46,279 nt of DNA from a virus. The position numbers and the translations under genes are program-made. This document shows, in pieces, positions 21,254-30,531 of this stretch; position 1 is the first letter of the stretch, and every line of letters starts with the position of its first letter. The notes under the pieces are model-generated. The model was given only the letters and a program-made list of their open reading frames with translations, was not told the origin of the DNA and made no database searches. The stretch covers positions 1-46,279 of the IMG/VR virus record IMGVR_UViG_3300044492_000070, one strand, 5' to 3'.

Positions 21254-21468
21254 AGAAGCGCCTGTACAAGACCAACTGGGGGCGCTGGTTGGAGGTTCCC
21301 GTTGTAGGGGAGAATGACAGCACCCACTCGGAGGAGGTGAAACATGAGCGATCTGACCAAGGAGCAGCAGGAGGAACTGAAGGCGGGCGAGGAGGAAGCG
21401 GCCCGGATTCAGGATGGCCGGGACGAGGAGGCGGAGCGCCAGTTGGCGGAGGAGAACATCCGTCGTGA
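21250..21468 (+). CDS. Doubtful small ORF
   Basis: GTG at 21250 overlaps the previous stop, giving MKKRLYKTNWGRWLEVPVVG. The frame then overlaps the 21344 gene by 125 bp with shadow-like Gly-rich sequence. The neat GTGA start supports it; the long overlap argues against it. Confidence 0.3.
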   Translation: MKKRLYKTNWGRWLEVPVVGENDSTHSEEVKHERSDQGAAGGTEGGRGGSGPDSGWPGRGGGAPVGGGEHPS

Positions 21469-21583
21469 CCGTGCTGGCCTGCCGTCCGTCGAGGACGAGC
21501 AGAAGGAGCAGGAGGCGGTAGCCAAGGCGCAGGAGGCCGAGGCGAAGAAGGCGGAGAAGAAGGACGAGAAGACCTCCGCGTAG
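21344..21583 (+). CDS. Highly charged helical protein
   Basis: A 79-residue protein of Glu/Lys/Ala-rich helix (EEELKAGEEEAARIQ-like, ending in a KKAEKKDEK tail). GGAGGTGAAAC lies before the ATG. Such proteins are often scaffolds or DNA-mimic-like; function unknown. Confidence 0.7.
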   Translation: MSDLTKEQQEELKAGEEEAARIQDGRDEEAERQLAEENIRRDRAGLPSVEDEQKEQEAVAKAQEAEAKKAEKKDEKTSA

Positions 21584-21589
21584 TCTGTG

Positions 21590-21610
21590 GGGGAGGGCGC
21601 CCCCCTCCCC
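21590..21610 (+). terminator. GC stem-loop between early genes
   Basis: GGGGAGGG (21590-21597) pairs with CCCTCCCC (21603-21610), 8 bp, loop CGCCC, just after the 21344 gene. No T run follows; it may attenuate or stabilise. Confidence 0.4.
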
Positions 21611-21640
21611 TGCTCCATCATCAAGCCAGGAAAGGACGAC

Positions 21641-21850
21641 ATGAAGATCAGCGTCAACAAGACCGTGGGCTCGAGCGCCATCCACATCAACGTCAGCGAG
21701 GAGAAGATCCTCGAGGCGTCGGTGATCGCGGAGAAGCTCTTTGCTCTCCTGCCAGAGCCGACACTGAGCTCTAACTCGGACGGTGTCTCGGTGTTCGCAG
21801 GACTGCCGATGCCACTGTTCCGTCCGGGCGACGAGTCCGACACGCAGTAG
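21641..21850 (+). CDS. Small hypothetical protein, last early gene
   Basis: A 69-residue protein (MKISVNKTVGSSAIHINVSE...), strand-strand-helix. CAGGAAAGGACGAC precedes the ATG, the same ribosome-site phrase as at 16945. Not recognised. Confidence 0.7.
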   Translation: MKISVNKTVGSSAIHINVSEEKILEASVIAEKLFALLPEPTLSSNSDGVSVFAGLPMPLFRPGDESDTQ

Positions 21851-21960
21851 ATCTACCTGGGTGGCCTATGCCCTTGTTTCGGGTGGTCACTCTCCTGGTA
21901 GGTGGCCGCTTCTTTCTGGGGGCGCAGTAGAGGCGTAACGACATCGTGCCCCGGCGACCT

Positions 21961-21990
21961 GGCCGCAACTTGGGATTCCAAGTTGCGGCC
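21961..21990. terminator. Convergence-point hairpin built on the palindrome
   Basis: GGCCGCAACTTGG-GATT-CCAAGTTGCGGCC: the dispersed palindrome (copy 13) with its arms extended to 13 bp, perfect. It is followed rightward by TTTCGTCGTT. It stands between the end of the rightward region (21850) and the end of the leftward region (22001), so it is the likely bidirectional terminator. The remaining bases of the 21851-22000 gap show no gene or tRNA. Confidence 0.75.
21967..21984. repeat. Dispersed palindrome copy 13
   Basis: AACTTGGGATTCCAAGTT, the core of the hairpin at 21961-21990. Confidence 0.95.
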
Positions 21991-22000
21991 TTTCGTCGTT

Positions 22001-23002
22001 CTAGGACGGTTGCTGCACGTCGATGTGCAGGTGCGGGGCTGCGTGGTCGCTCGAGACCCGCGAGAGAACGTCGTTGCCCCGGACGTGGGTGCCGGGAGGG
22101 AGGGAGTACTCGCCGTCGATGTGACCCAGCCAGTAGGTCTTGCCGCTGTCGCCCTTGAAGTACATCGACTGACCGCCCTGGGCCGACCCTAGTCTGACCA
22201 CCGTCCCGCTCTCTGGCGCACCCACTGGCGTACCCGGTGCAGCCATGATGTCAGCCGCCGTCTTCGTTCCCCACCCGAGTCCGTCTGTGACATGGGTTGG
22301 CTTCCATCCTTTCGAGGTGACCAGCACCCCCTTCGCTGGAATGTCTGTCGGTGTCTCCGGCTCCGTGATCTCCGGGGGAGTGACGACCGCGTCCGTATCC
22401 CGTGCGTGACGGCGGTCTCCTGCCTCTCTCACGCCCTTGAACAGGGCTTGTGGCCCTTTCAGTAGGAGCGACGCCACGAACGGTTCTGTGCCCGTTGTGC
22501 CCGGAACACGCAGATCTGAGGGCATTGGAGGCGAAGTCGCGTCCATGTCCTGCGATATGCGGGGCCGCGAGGCATCGTTGAATGCTGGGGCATTGGCTGT
22601 TTGGGCCTGAGCCGGCGTCTGAGCAGGCGCACCAAGCTGCGACATCACCGACGAGACGGTGTTGGCCCAGCCCGATTCGCTGTTGCCATCGGAGGACGGC
22701 GCGTACTTCGACACGATCTGCTGCGGGGTGGTCAACCCCTGCTTGATGTAGTTCTGCGACAGACCTCGAGCGACATCGTTGATCGACGCAGCCAGCGACG
22801 GGTAGGTCTGCCCCCGGTGGACGCCCCAGTTGAAGGGGTTGTTCTTGTTCTTCATGTGCTGGCCTGCGCTCGACTCGATCACGGCGATGCCGACGAGGAG
22901 CCGCGGGTCGATGCCGTACTTCTTTCCTGCTTGCTCGAACACGTTGCCGAGCCCTGCCATCGGAGACTGACGGCCAGCGAGATACTCGTCGATGTCGCTC
23001 AC
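22001..23002 (-). CDS. Virion peptidoglycan hydrolase, glucosaminidase-like plus M23
   Basis: A 333-residue protein. Residues about 18-120 (FEQAGKKYGIDPRLLVGIAV, ESSAGQHMKNKNNPFNWGVH) fit a glucosaminidase/lysozyme-like fold with catalytic Glu. After a linker, residues 215-333 are a LytM/M23 domain: GWGTKTAADIMAAPGTPVGA and DHAAPHLHIDVQ with the HLH zinc site; the usual HxGxD His is replaced in GLGWGTK, so its activity needs testing. The GTG start overlaps the stop of the giant virion protein, suggesting a tail or ejection enzyme that opens the wall at infection. It is the last gene of the late region. Confidence 0.8.
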   Translation of the reverse strand: MSDIDEYLAGRQSPMAGLGNVFEQAGKKYGIDPRLLVGIAVIESSAGQHMKNKNNPFNWGVHRGQTYPSLAASINDVARGLSQNYIKQGLTTPQQIVSKYAPSSDGNSESGWANTVSSVMSQLGAPAQTPAQAQTANAPAFNDASRPRISQDMDATSPPMPSDLRVPGTTGTEPFVASLLLKGPQALFKGVREAGDRRHARDTDAVVTPPEITEPETPTDIPAKGVLVTSKGWKPTHVTDGLGWGTKTAADIMAAPGTPVGAPESGTVVRLGSAQGGQSMYFKGDSGKTYWLGHIDGEYSLPPGTHVRGNDVLSRVSSDHAAPHLHIDVQQPS

Positions 23003-26000
23003 TTCAGATCCTCCTCGAACATGCCGACATCAATGCCCGTCTTCGTCTTGATCTGATCGAGCGTCCAGCCCTTCATCATCAGGTTGCGGAGCCTGTCGCG
23101 CATGTCCTGAACCGGGTCGGTGAGCGGCTTCCAGGCCAGGTCGTTCATCTTCCTCGTCCACACCTCGCGCTGGGCCGAGTTCGCCTCCCGAAGCTGGGCC
23201 TCGGTCGGAACCTTGACCCCGTACTTGGAGAGGAACTGGGCGTACAGGACGGCGATGTCTTCCTCGCCGAAGTTCTTGCCCTGGTCTTTCGCCGCTCGCT
23301 TCGCCCGGTAGTCGATGGCCTTCCACTCCTTCCAGGCGGTGAACGTCGGCTGGATCTTGGAGGCGTCGACGGACTTGCCCAGCCCCTCCTGCCACGCGAT
23401 GGTCGCGTTGATCTTGTCGGCCATCTGCCCGTACTCCTTGCGGATGTGGGCGGGGGGCCGAACCTCCATGCCCATGAACATCTCCGACTGCTTCGAGAAG
23501 TCGAGGCCTCCGCGCTTCGCATCCTCGATGCTGCGCTCGAACGGAATCAGCCGCTTCAGCGACGGCAGGATCGGATCGCCCTGCGCCCAGTCAGCGCCGA
23601 GGCCGAGCAGCGGATGGAGGTTGTCGAGCGCACCCTCGCCACCCTGGTCGTGCATCGTGCCCCGGACAATCGACTGTGCGTTCTCGAACTGCTGACGGGC
23701 AGGCCCGGTCGGATCCCAGATCCCCCAGTTCAGGCCACCCTCCGTCGAGGACTCCTTCACCGACTGTGGGATGTTCGTGTACTCGTCGTCCTGCGGTGCC
23801 TCATGCGCGAGGGTCGCGCCGACCGCTGTCCTGACCGGGTACTCCCGGGCGTACATGAACGGCCACTTCATCGAGGCGCGGAGGAACGGATACAGGAACA
23901 GGATCTTGTTCAGATACCTGCGCTCCATCGGGGAGGCAGCGTCGAAGTCGTACAGGTCTTCACGCACACGCTGGGAGATCTCGTCCCTGAGCTTCGCGTG
24001 CTTCGGATCGTGGATCAGCTCGCGCCACTCATCCGGTGTGTCGAAGTCGTATCGCTTCGCGTAGCCGATCCATGCTGCTACCCGGAAGGGCTCGTCGGCA
24101 ACGTCACCGAGAGCGTTCGCTGCCTTGGCCGAGCCACTTGCGATCCGGCGCTCACCCTTCCGCATCGTGGACATGTTCCTGTCCGACACGTCGGGGAGAC
24201 CCGCCTCCGCCGCCACCGTCCCACCCTCGACGGCGATCTCACGGAACAGCGCCTTCTCCTCCGGTGCGCCCCGGGCGTACATCCGTGCCGCGGTCGTGAA
24301 GTTCTTGAAGCTGCCCGGGTGGGTGAGCGCCAGCAGGGTGGCGTTCTGGATCGCGTTGCGGGTGACGTACCTCGTGCCGCCGTAGGGCGAGTACAGAATC
24401 GAGGCCCGGATCATCAGGTTGGCGGCGTTCAGCGCAGCCAGGGTGTCGCTGTCGGGGGCGCGCATCACCGCCTCGCCGAGCCGTGCCTTCGCCACCTTCA
24501 CCGGAACCACCCGGAAGTTCCGGGTCGTCTTCACCCACTCGGGCGCAGGCCCGGAGCCGGGGAAGTAGATCGCCTCGCCCATGTCATGATCGAAGTCAGC
24601 GTCCGTCCCGTCCGGGTCGGCGCTCTCCGCGTTCGCCCGAAGCCTCGCCTCCTCCGCACTCTTCTCTGCGAGCTTCCGCTGCTCGCGCTGGCTCAGGTCA
24701 GCACGGGCCTCCACCTCGTCCGAGTAGGGGGTCGGATGCTCCTCCTTCGCCACGTTCTCCCAGTACTTCCTGGGATCGGTGAGGCCCATCGCCATCCTGT
24801 CGGGCACCTTGCGCTTGGCGGCGTTCGGGTTGCGGATCAGCGCCCACCCCTTGCCCATGTTCGACATGTCCTCGAGCGGGGCGTCACCCTCGTTGTAGAG
24901 CTTCGTCACCGCCTCGTGGGTGGACAGGTAGCGGAGCCTGTTCCGCAGCACGTTGCCCAAGGTGGTAGCGCTCATGTCGACCATCCCGGCCTGCATCAAC
25001 TGGAGGTCGTTCTCGTGCATGTTGAGGATGAAGTCGTTGAGGTTCGGGGCGTCCACGATGGGGCCATGCACACCGTGGCCGCGGCCCACCTCCTTGCCTG
25101 CGTTCTGCCAGATCGAGTAGTGCGGGAAGTACGCGCCTCCCGCCTGCTCCGGGGTGAGGATCTTGCGGCGCACCATCTCGTTGCCGATCAGGTTCTGCCG
25201 CTCATCGAAGACCGAGTCGAGCAGCGAAGCGTCCTCCTCACTGAGCCCCATCTTGGCGATGTCCCTGCCCGTGTCGTCCACCCACTTGGCAAGCTGCCGC
25301 ATCCCCTCCACCGCCATGCGGAACTCCTCCGTGTCAATCGGGTTTTCGAGGGCACGCTTCAACTCGGCCATCGACGCTTCGATCTGATGACGCTCGACGG
25401 CGGTGACGGGACGTGACTGGCGGGGGTTGGCGACCATGTCATCGAACGCCTGGTCGAGAGCCTTGCGCTCGTCAACGAGCAGCGCCTCCGACGACTCCTG
25501 CCTGTCACCGAGGCGGCGCTCGCGCAACTGCACCCTGCGCCTCGCCGCCTCCTCGCCCCGACGCGCACCACGAAGGCGGTTCTCGGCGTTGCCCTCCGCG
25601 ATGTCGACGACGTAGTCGTGACGACGCACCTCGTCGGAGACATCGTGGCCCCAGGCCAGCGCGTCCCGCAGTTCCTTCCTCGTCTTCACAAGCTGGTCGT
25701 TCTTCTTCTGCAACTGCCGGGTCGCAGAGGAGAGACCACGGTTGCGCCGCGACGGAGGCATGTTCGGCGCGGTGAGCAGATCCTCGATCTTCGTTGTCAG
25801 ATCCTCATGCTCCCGCTTCAGCTTCGCCAGCCGCTCGTCCAGCTTCACGAACTCGGCCTCGCTCCGCTTCACAGAAGGGTTCAGGCCCAGCCTGTCCCTG
25901 ATCGCCTGTCGCTCCTCCGGTGTGCGGCGGAGCGCAAGGTTCCTGGCCCTGGCCTCCGCGACATCAGCCTGACGCTGTGCCCTGCGGAGATCCTGCGCGT

Positions 26001-27195
26001 AGCCGGAGAGGACTCCTCGCTGCTCCTGCGTGACATCGTCCATCTGATGCTCGAGCTGGGCACCCAGCTTGGCGATGGTTCCCTCCGTCATCGAGGACGA
26101 GACGCCACCGGACAGCACCGACTCGTACAGCTTGATCCGGGCGTTGACCGCCTCCTCCACCGTCATGTCCCCGTGTTCGAGGGCGACGACGATGGCGCTC
26201 ATGATCGACTGCTGATCCTCGGTCAGCGGCGCGTTCTTGATCGACTCCATCCTGTCGCGGCCCATCGCCTTCTTCAGCAGGATCTCGACCTGGGTGATCG
26301 CGTTCTCGTTCCGCTTCGCCACCCTGTCGGCCATCTTGTTCTGCGCTGACTGAGCGCGGGTCGAAGAAGAGAAGCGGCGCTCAGGGTTCCTCGCGTCGAT
26401 GGCCTCAGAGAGGGCGTCGTAGCTGCGCTGGAACCCTCTGCCCAGCGAGGATCGGGAGCGCATCCGCCCCGGTGCCTCGCCGTACTGGCCCTTGATCACC
26501 CGGTCTTCGATCCCTCCCGCGTGACCGTGGCGCTCCGCGTACCCTGGCTGGCTGATCTCCCTCTTGGCGAGACGCCTCGCCTCCGACATCCTCATTCCCT
26601 TGTTCGCCTTCTGGATGTTCGAGGCCAGCTTCCCGACCAGAACCCCCTTGCCTGCCATTCCCGCCAGGGGGGCGAACGCAAGAGGCACGTTGAGGGGATC
26701 CTCCTTCAGCAAGTCCAGACCTCGAGGCTCAGAGCGTGCGTCTTCAAGCACGGACTTCGGCACATCCGGCAGCATCGGCAGCAGGTAAGCGAGACCGCCG
26801 CCGCGCTTGTTGCGGTAGATCGTCCCGTCCGGGCCCATGATCACCGGGGCGTCCTTCGGATCCTCGCCAAGGGCACGGGCCTGATAGCCGAACCCTCCCG
26901 CCGCCATCTGTCCGGCGAGGTTGGCAGTGGCGGTCGGACGGTCGAAGCCAGCGAACGGAGACCGTCCCCGGATCACGTTCGTCCCCGCCTTGGGAATCGC
27001 AACGAACGGCATGAATGGGGAGTCGTGGATCAGCGCCTTCCCCGTCATCGAGATCATCGGCCCGATGCCGGACAGGTTCTCCCCGATGTCGCCCCTGACG
27101 CTGCGCGGGATGATGTCTTGAACGTGGGTGGCCTTCCGCGGCACCTCGATCACACGTCGCCTTGCCCCGCCGAGGATGCTGTCGAGGAAGCCCAT
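22999..27195 (-). CDS. Giant internal/ejection virion protein
   Basis: A 1398-residue protein, the largest of the genome. It starts MGFLDSILGGARRRV, has Gly/Pro-rich membrane-like stretches near residues 25-140, and a long charged coiled-coil middle (about 260-660: EFVKLDERLAKLKREHEDLT). The last 700 residues are a mixed domain (ASILYSPYGGTRYVTRNAIQ). Size, place beside a wall hydrolase and absence of a tape-measure gene fit the internal or ejected proteins of short-tailed phages. No enzyme motif was recognised. Palindrome copies avoid this gene and the flanking 8.5 kb. Confidence 0.75.
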   Translation of the reverse strand: MGFLDSILGGARRRVIEVPRKATHVQDIIPRSVRGDIGENLSGIGPMISMTGKALIHDSPFMPFVAIPKAGTNVIRGRSPFAGFDRPTATANLAGQMAAGGFGYQARALGEDPKDAPVIMGPDGTIYRNKRGGGLAYLLPMLPDVPKSVLEDARSEPRGLDLLKEDPLNVPLAFAPLAGMAGKGVLVGKLASNIQKANKGMRMSEARRLAKREISQPGYAERHGHAGGIEDRVIKGQYGEAPGRMRSRSSLGRGFQRSYDALSEAIDARNPERRFSSSTRAQSAQNKMADRVAKRNENAITQVEILLKKAMGRDRMESIKNAPLTEDQQSIMSAIVVALEHGDMTVEEAVNARIKLYESVLSGGVSSSMTEGTIAKLGAQLEHQMDDVTQEQRGVLSGYAQDLRRAQRQADVAEARARNLALRRTPEERQAIRDRLGLNPSVKRSEAEFVKLDERLAKLKREHEDLTTKIEDLLTAPNMPPSRRNRGLSSATRQLQKKNDQLVKTRKELRDALAWGHDVSDEVRRHDYVVDIAEGNAENRLRGARRGEEAARRRVQLRERRLGDRQESSEALLVDERKALDQAFDDMVANPRQSRPVTAVERHQIEASMAELKRALENPIDTEEFRMAVEGMRQLAKWVDDTGRDIAKMGLSEEDASLLDSVFDERQNLIGNEMVRRKILTPEQAGGAYFPHYSIWQNAGKEVGRGHGVHGPIVDAPNLNDFILNMHENDLQLMQAGMVDMSATTLGNVLRNRLRYLSTHEAVTKLYNEGDAPLEDMSNMGKGWALIRNPNAAKRKVPDRMAMGLTDPRKYWENVAKEEHPTPYSDEVEARADLSQREQRKLAEKSAEEARLRANAESADPDGTDADFDHDMGEAIYFPGSGPAPEWVKTTRNFRVVPVKVAKARLGEAVMRAPDSDTLAALNAANLMIRASILYSPYGGTRYVTRNAIQNATLLALTHPGSFKNFTTAARMYARGAPEEKALFREIAVEGGTVAAEAGLPDVSDRNMSTMRKGERRIASGSAKAANALGDVADEPFRVAAWIGYAKRYDFDTPDEWRELIHDPKHAKLRDEISQRVREDLYDFDAASPMERRYLNKILFLYPFLRASMKWPFMYAREYPVRTAVGATLAHEAPQDDEYTNIPQSVKESSTEGGLNWGIWDPTGPARQQFENAQSIVRGTMHDQGGEGALDNLHPLLGLGADWAQGDPILPSLKRLIPFERSIEDAKRGGLDFSKQSEMFMGMEVRPPAHIRKEYGQMADKINATIAWQEGLGKSVDASKIQPTFTAWKEWKAIDYRAKRAAKDQGKNFGEEDIAVLYAQFLSKYGVKVPTEAQLREANSAQREVWTRKMNDLAWKPLTDPVQDMRDRLRNLMMKGWTLDQIKTKTGIDVGMFEEDLK

Positions 27196-27204
27196 GCTCC
27201 CAGC

Positions 27205-28626
27205 CTACGACACGGTGTTCTTGCCTGTGGCTGCGCCAGTGGCTCCAGGCAGGCCGCTCTCCTCCGTCACCTCGGACGGATCCCACTGCAACGCCACCTT
27301 CCAGAGCTTGCTGCGGAGGTAGCGCTTCGCCTTCTCCCTGTTCCCCTTGGCGATGTTCCCCTCGATCATCGGCCACAGCTTGGCGAACACGTACTCGCGG
27401 TAGGTGAGGCGCTGGTTGTTCGCCCACACCCGCTCCGAGAACGGCTGCATCTTCTTCACCGTCTTGCCGTTCTTCTTCACCGTCACCGGACGGCCAGTGG
27501 CGTTCGAGAGAATCGGGATCATCACGTCCACATCCTTGTTGCCCACGTCCTTGGGCCGGGGCGGGATCACGAACGTCGACTCGACCCGCTGGAGCTCGTC
27601 CTGCATCACGGCTGCGAGCTTCTGCTGATAGGTGCCCGTGTTGTAGGTGGTCTTCGTGGGTGTCGCGTTCGGATGCTTCGCCTGCCACTCAGAGGTCTGG
27701 GCGTTCTTCTTGTTCGCGTTCGCGTTGATCTGGTCGATCTTCCGATCCTCCGCGTTCTCGAGCTTCTGCCACTTCAGCTTCTCGGCCTCCGTCGTCGCGT
27801 TCTGCGCCAGCTCCGCGTACTTGAACTTGAGCGCGTTCGCGTCCGACAACTGCCTCGCCGTAAGCTCCGCCTCCGCGATCCGGTTCGCAATCGTGTTCTG
27901 CTTCTCGGTGGCGAACAGGGTGCGGAGCGAGTTGTAGGCGTCGGGCCTCTTGCCTGCCAACTCCGACAGCGCGGCCGTCTGGTTCTTCAGGATCTCGAAG
28001 TCGGTGTTCTTTCGGGTGGCCGCGCCCTCCTGAAGGCCGCGGATGTTGAGAGCCTGGGCCTGATCGACAGCAGCCTGATTCGCTATCCCGCCCAGCTTCG
28101 TCGCCTCGTTGAACGGCAGCGTCCCCGAGTAGTAGTTCTCCACACCCTGCTGGGTGGTGGCGTCGTACCCGGTCGCAGCCCCACCGAGACCAGTGGCGAA
28201 GCGATCCACTCCAGCCGCGGCCTGCTGCGTCTGTGCGCCCACCTCTCCCGTCAGCGCGCCCGAGATCCCGGCGAGAGCGTTCCCCGCCTTCTGCCATCCC
28301 TCCTGCGCCTGGACGCCCATCTTCGAGTTCGCCTCGGCGGCTGCTTGGTATGCGGCCTGATAGTTCTGCTGCCTCGACGCTGCCTCCGCTTTCAGGGCGT
28401 CGGCCTGCTTGCCGATCAGCGTGTTCGAGAAGCCGAACTGCTTGTTCAGGATCCCGTTGATCTGGGAGTCCAGCGTCGGCGGTGGAGCGGGAGGAGCGGG
28501 AGGCGTCCAGCCCGGGATCGGCACCGTCTTGTAGCCCTGGTTGTTGATGTACTGGAGGCGCTGCCCAGCCGGGACTTTCCATCCGCCCTTCTGCGGCGAG
28601 TAACGATGGAAGATGGGGGTCGCCAC
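27205..28626 (-). CDS. Virion protein, coiled-coil, ejection-type
   Basis: A 473-residue protein from GTG 28626, which overlaps the stop of the next gene upstream. The N-terminus is Pro-rich (PPAPPAPPPTLDSQING), then a long Ala/Gln-rich helix (QADALKAEAASRQQNYQAAY), then mixed sequence. Like its neighbours it has the look of an internal virion protein. Confidence 0.65.
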   Translation of the reverse strand: MATPIFHRYSPQKGGWKVPAGQRLQYINNQGYKTVPIPGWTPPAPPAPPPTLDSQINGILNKQFGFSNTLIGKQADALKAEAASRQQNYQAAYQAAAEANSKMGVQAQEGWQKAGNALAGISGALTGEVGAQTQQAAAGVDRFATGLGGAATGYDATTQQGVENYYSGTLPFNEATKLGGIANQAAVDQAQALNIRGLQEGAATRKNTDFEILKNQTAALSELAGKRPDAYNSLRTLFATEKQNTIANRIAEAELTARQLSDANALKFKYAELAQNATTEAEKLKWQKLENAEDRKIDQINANANKKNAQTSEWQAKHPNATPTKTTYNTGTYQQKLAAVMQDELQRVESTFVIPPRPKDVGNKDVDVMIPILSNATGRPVTVKKNGKTVKKMQPFSERVWANNQRLTYREYVFAKLWPMIEGNIAKGNREKAKRYLRSKLWKVALQWDPSEVTEESGLPGATGAATGKNTVS

Positions 28627-29606
28627 TACTGTGCCGCCAGCTTCGCGTAGGCAGCAGGGTTCGACTGCTGGAAGGAAGCCAGCGTCCTACCCCGCGCCTT
28701 CAGCCAAGCCTTCAACTGCGTGATGTTCGAGACCGCCCCGTTGTCCCAGGTGTACTTGCCCGTGGCAGCAGCAGCAGCCGCAGGGGAGCCAGCCGCAACC
28801 GCAGCCTCACCCGCGGCGATGGCATCGTCGGAGACGGGTGCGTTCGCGGCGGCTCGCGGGGCAGCGTTGCTACGGGCGGCGTCGATCTTCGCCTGCGCCT
28901 GCTGGCGGATCGACTGCAACCCGGTCAGACCCTGCTGCGCTCCACCCGCGAAGGTGCGGAAGCCTCCGTAGTCGGCCTGCTCGCGGCCGAACAGCAGGCT
29001 CTTCAAGGCATTGATCGTGTCGCCCGAACCAAGGCCACCTCGAGCGGCCATGTCAGCCTTCGTCTGCGCCGAGCCGTAGTCGTAGTTCCTGCGGTTCATA
29101 GCCAGGGTGGAGAACTTGTTGGCCTTCGCCCTCGCAATCGTGTCGGGGTCGATGTACTCCGCCCACTCTCCGAGGTCACCACCGCCACCGCCGTAGTCGA
29201 TGTACGCCTGACGCAGGGCTTTCTGGAGGTTCGTCAGCCCCGTGTTGTTCATCTCGTCGGCGGCCTTCTTCGCGGCGATGGTCTCCCAGTCCGTCTCGAT
29301 GGCGTTGTTCATGTCGTACTCGGGCCTCGCGTAGTTGCCCGTCCCCGGAGGAGACGGGTTCGCTGCCGTCCCGGGCACGTCGAACTTGTAGCCCGTGTCG
29401 ATCTGGTTCAGGTCGTTCGCCTTCACGGGCTCCGTGTAGCCGGGGTACAGCGGGTTCGCTCCCCAGCCCGGGTTCGTCGGCTGCGTGACCGAAGGCCCAG
29501 CCGTCGCAACGGCAGGGTTCTTCTTCTTGGCAACAGTGGCGGCGTTACCCCAGCCAGGGCTTGTCGTGTAGATGCTCTTGTACGGCTGGTAAGAGGCGTA
29601 TGCCAT
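28626..29606 (-). CDS. Virion protein, Ala/Gly/Tyr-rich
   Basis: A 326-residue protein starting at ATG 29606 (MAYASYQPYKSIYTTSPGWG); the longer frame to 29663 adds residues lacking similarity to a natural start. The first 100 residues are Pro/Gly/Asn-rich; the middle is helical (NTGLTNLQKALRQAYIDYGG); the end is Ala-rich. The ending (ITQLKAWLKARGRTLASFQQ) looks like a small helical capping domain. Probably an internal or tail protein. Confidence 0.65.
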   Translation of the reverse strand: MAYASYQPYKSIYTTSPGWGNAATVAKKKNPAVATAGPSVTQPTNPGWGANPLYPGYTEPVKANDLNQIDTGYKFDVPGTAANPSPPGTGNYARPEYDMNNAIETDWETIAAKKAADEMNNTGLTNLQKALRQAYIDYGGGGGDLGEWAEYIDPDTIARAKANKFSTLAMNRRNYDYGSAQTKADMAARGGLGSGDTINALKSLLFGREQADYGGFRTFAGGAQQGLTGLQSIRQQAQAKIDAARSNAAPRAAANAPVSDDAIAAGEAAVAAGSPAAAAAATGKYTWDNGAVSNITQLKAWLKARGRTLASFQQSNPAAYAKLAAQ

Positions 29607-29625
29607 CAGCAGGATGTTACAACGA

Positions 29626-30510
29626 TCATGTGATGGCACCCGTCGTGATGACGTAGTAGACACCCGCGTATCCAGGGGTGTCCTGTCCTCCGCCGCCAGT
29701 CGTGTTCCCCGTCACGTTGTGCAGATGGTTGCCGTCAGAGGAGATGGTGTGACCGTGGCCTCCGCCGCCGAGGTCGATGGTGTGGCCGTGCTGCCCGTCC
29801 ACCGACGTGACTCCGGCGAATCCACCGACGATGTACCTGACCGACCCACCAGAGCCGAGAGCAGCGGTGGTCTCCTGGCCGCAAGCGAACATCTGCTGCC
29901 CCGCCCCCGGCCCGTGCGCGTGATCGCCGTTCTGAGAGGTGCTTCCGCTGTGGCCGTGAGACCCGTCCCCGGAGACGCTTCCTCCGTGCGAGTGTGAGCC
30001 TGCGTTGTTGGTGTTCAGGTTCAGCGCATGATGGTGGGTTGGGCCTCTCGACCCCAAAGCCCTCCCGTCCGTGGCCCCGATCCCGAGCGTGGTTCCCTTT
30101 CCGTAAGGGGCTCTGTCCCGAAGGTCGGGGAGGCGGAAGGTGGCCCCGTCATCCGTGTCGGCCGGGAGCTTCCATGTGTGCTGGATCGCAACGAAGAGAG
30201 CGGCGTAGGTCGTCCTCGAGACCAGCGCTCCGTCACAGGCGAGGGAGTAGGAGGGGGCGGTGGCGTTCGCCACTGGAACGATGATCCCCGGAACCCAGTC
30301 GGCGGGGTTGAACCCCGTCGCACCACCGGGGCCGCTGCCACCCTCCGACTTCGAGTCGTTGACCGTGTCAACGATGAAGCGCTTCATCCAGTTGCGGAAC
30401 TCCAGAGGGAACTCCGTCACCTCCGCCAGCATCCGCTGCATCAGCTCGCGCTCGTAGCCGCTCGCGTAGTGGCCTGGTAGATCCCCTCCCCTGCGTGACT
30501 TGTCAGCCAT
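29626..30510 (-). CDS. Tail fibre/tip protein with collar domain and His repeats
   Basis: A 294-residue protein. Residues 80-155 (IIVPVANATAPSYSLACDGA, FRLPDLRDRAPYGKG) match the phage tail collar domain. Residues 160-280 carry HxH motifs (HHHALN, GSHSHGG, GSHGHSG, GDHAHG, GQHGHT, GGHGHT, GNHLHN), the metal-binding triple-stranded pattern of fibre tips such as T4 gp37. It should be a trimeric receptor-binding or tail-tip protein. The palindrome copy 14 takes the place where a ribosome site would be; no Shine-Dalgarno is visible. Confidence 0.85.
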   Translation of the reverse strand: MADKSRRGGDLPGHYASGYERELMQRMLAEVTEFPLEFRNWMKRFIVDTVNDSKSEGGSGPGGATGFNPADWVPGIIVPVANATAPSYSLACDGALVSRTTYAALFVAIQHTWKLPADTDDGATFRLPDLRDRAPYGKGTTLGIGATDGRALGSRGPTHHHALNLNTNNAGSHSHGGSVSGDGSHGHSGSTSQNGDHAHGPGAGQQMFACGQETTAALGSGGSVRYIVGGFAGVTSVDGQHGHTIDLGGGGHGHTISSDGNHLHNVTGNTTGGGGQDTPGYAGVYYVITTGAIT

Positions 30511-30512
30511 TC

Positions 30513-30530
30513 AACTTGGAATCCCAAGTT
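30513..30530. repeat. Dispersed palindrome copy 14
   Basis: AACTTGGAATCCCAAGTT, filling the gap between the nozzle-like gene (stop 30532) and the collar-protein start (30510), two bases from the ATG. Confidence 0.95.
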
Positions 30531-30531
30531 G

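Noticed and set aside
23446-25416. 656-codon rightward frame within the giant virion gene
   Set aside because: Shadow of a GC-rich gene: Arg/Val/Leu/His-rich, no motifs, no ribosome site.
26521-28650. 709-codon rightward frame opposite virion genes
   Set aside because: Same shadow signature; it spans the boundary of two well-supported leftward genes.
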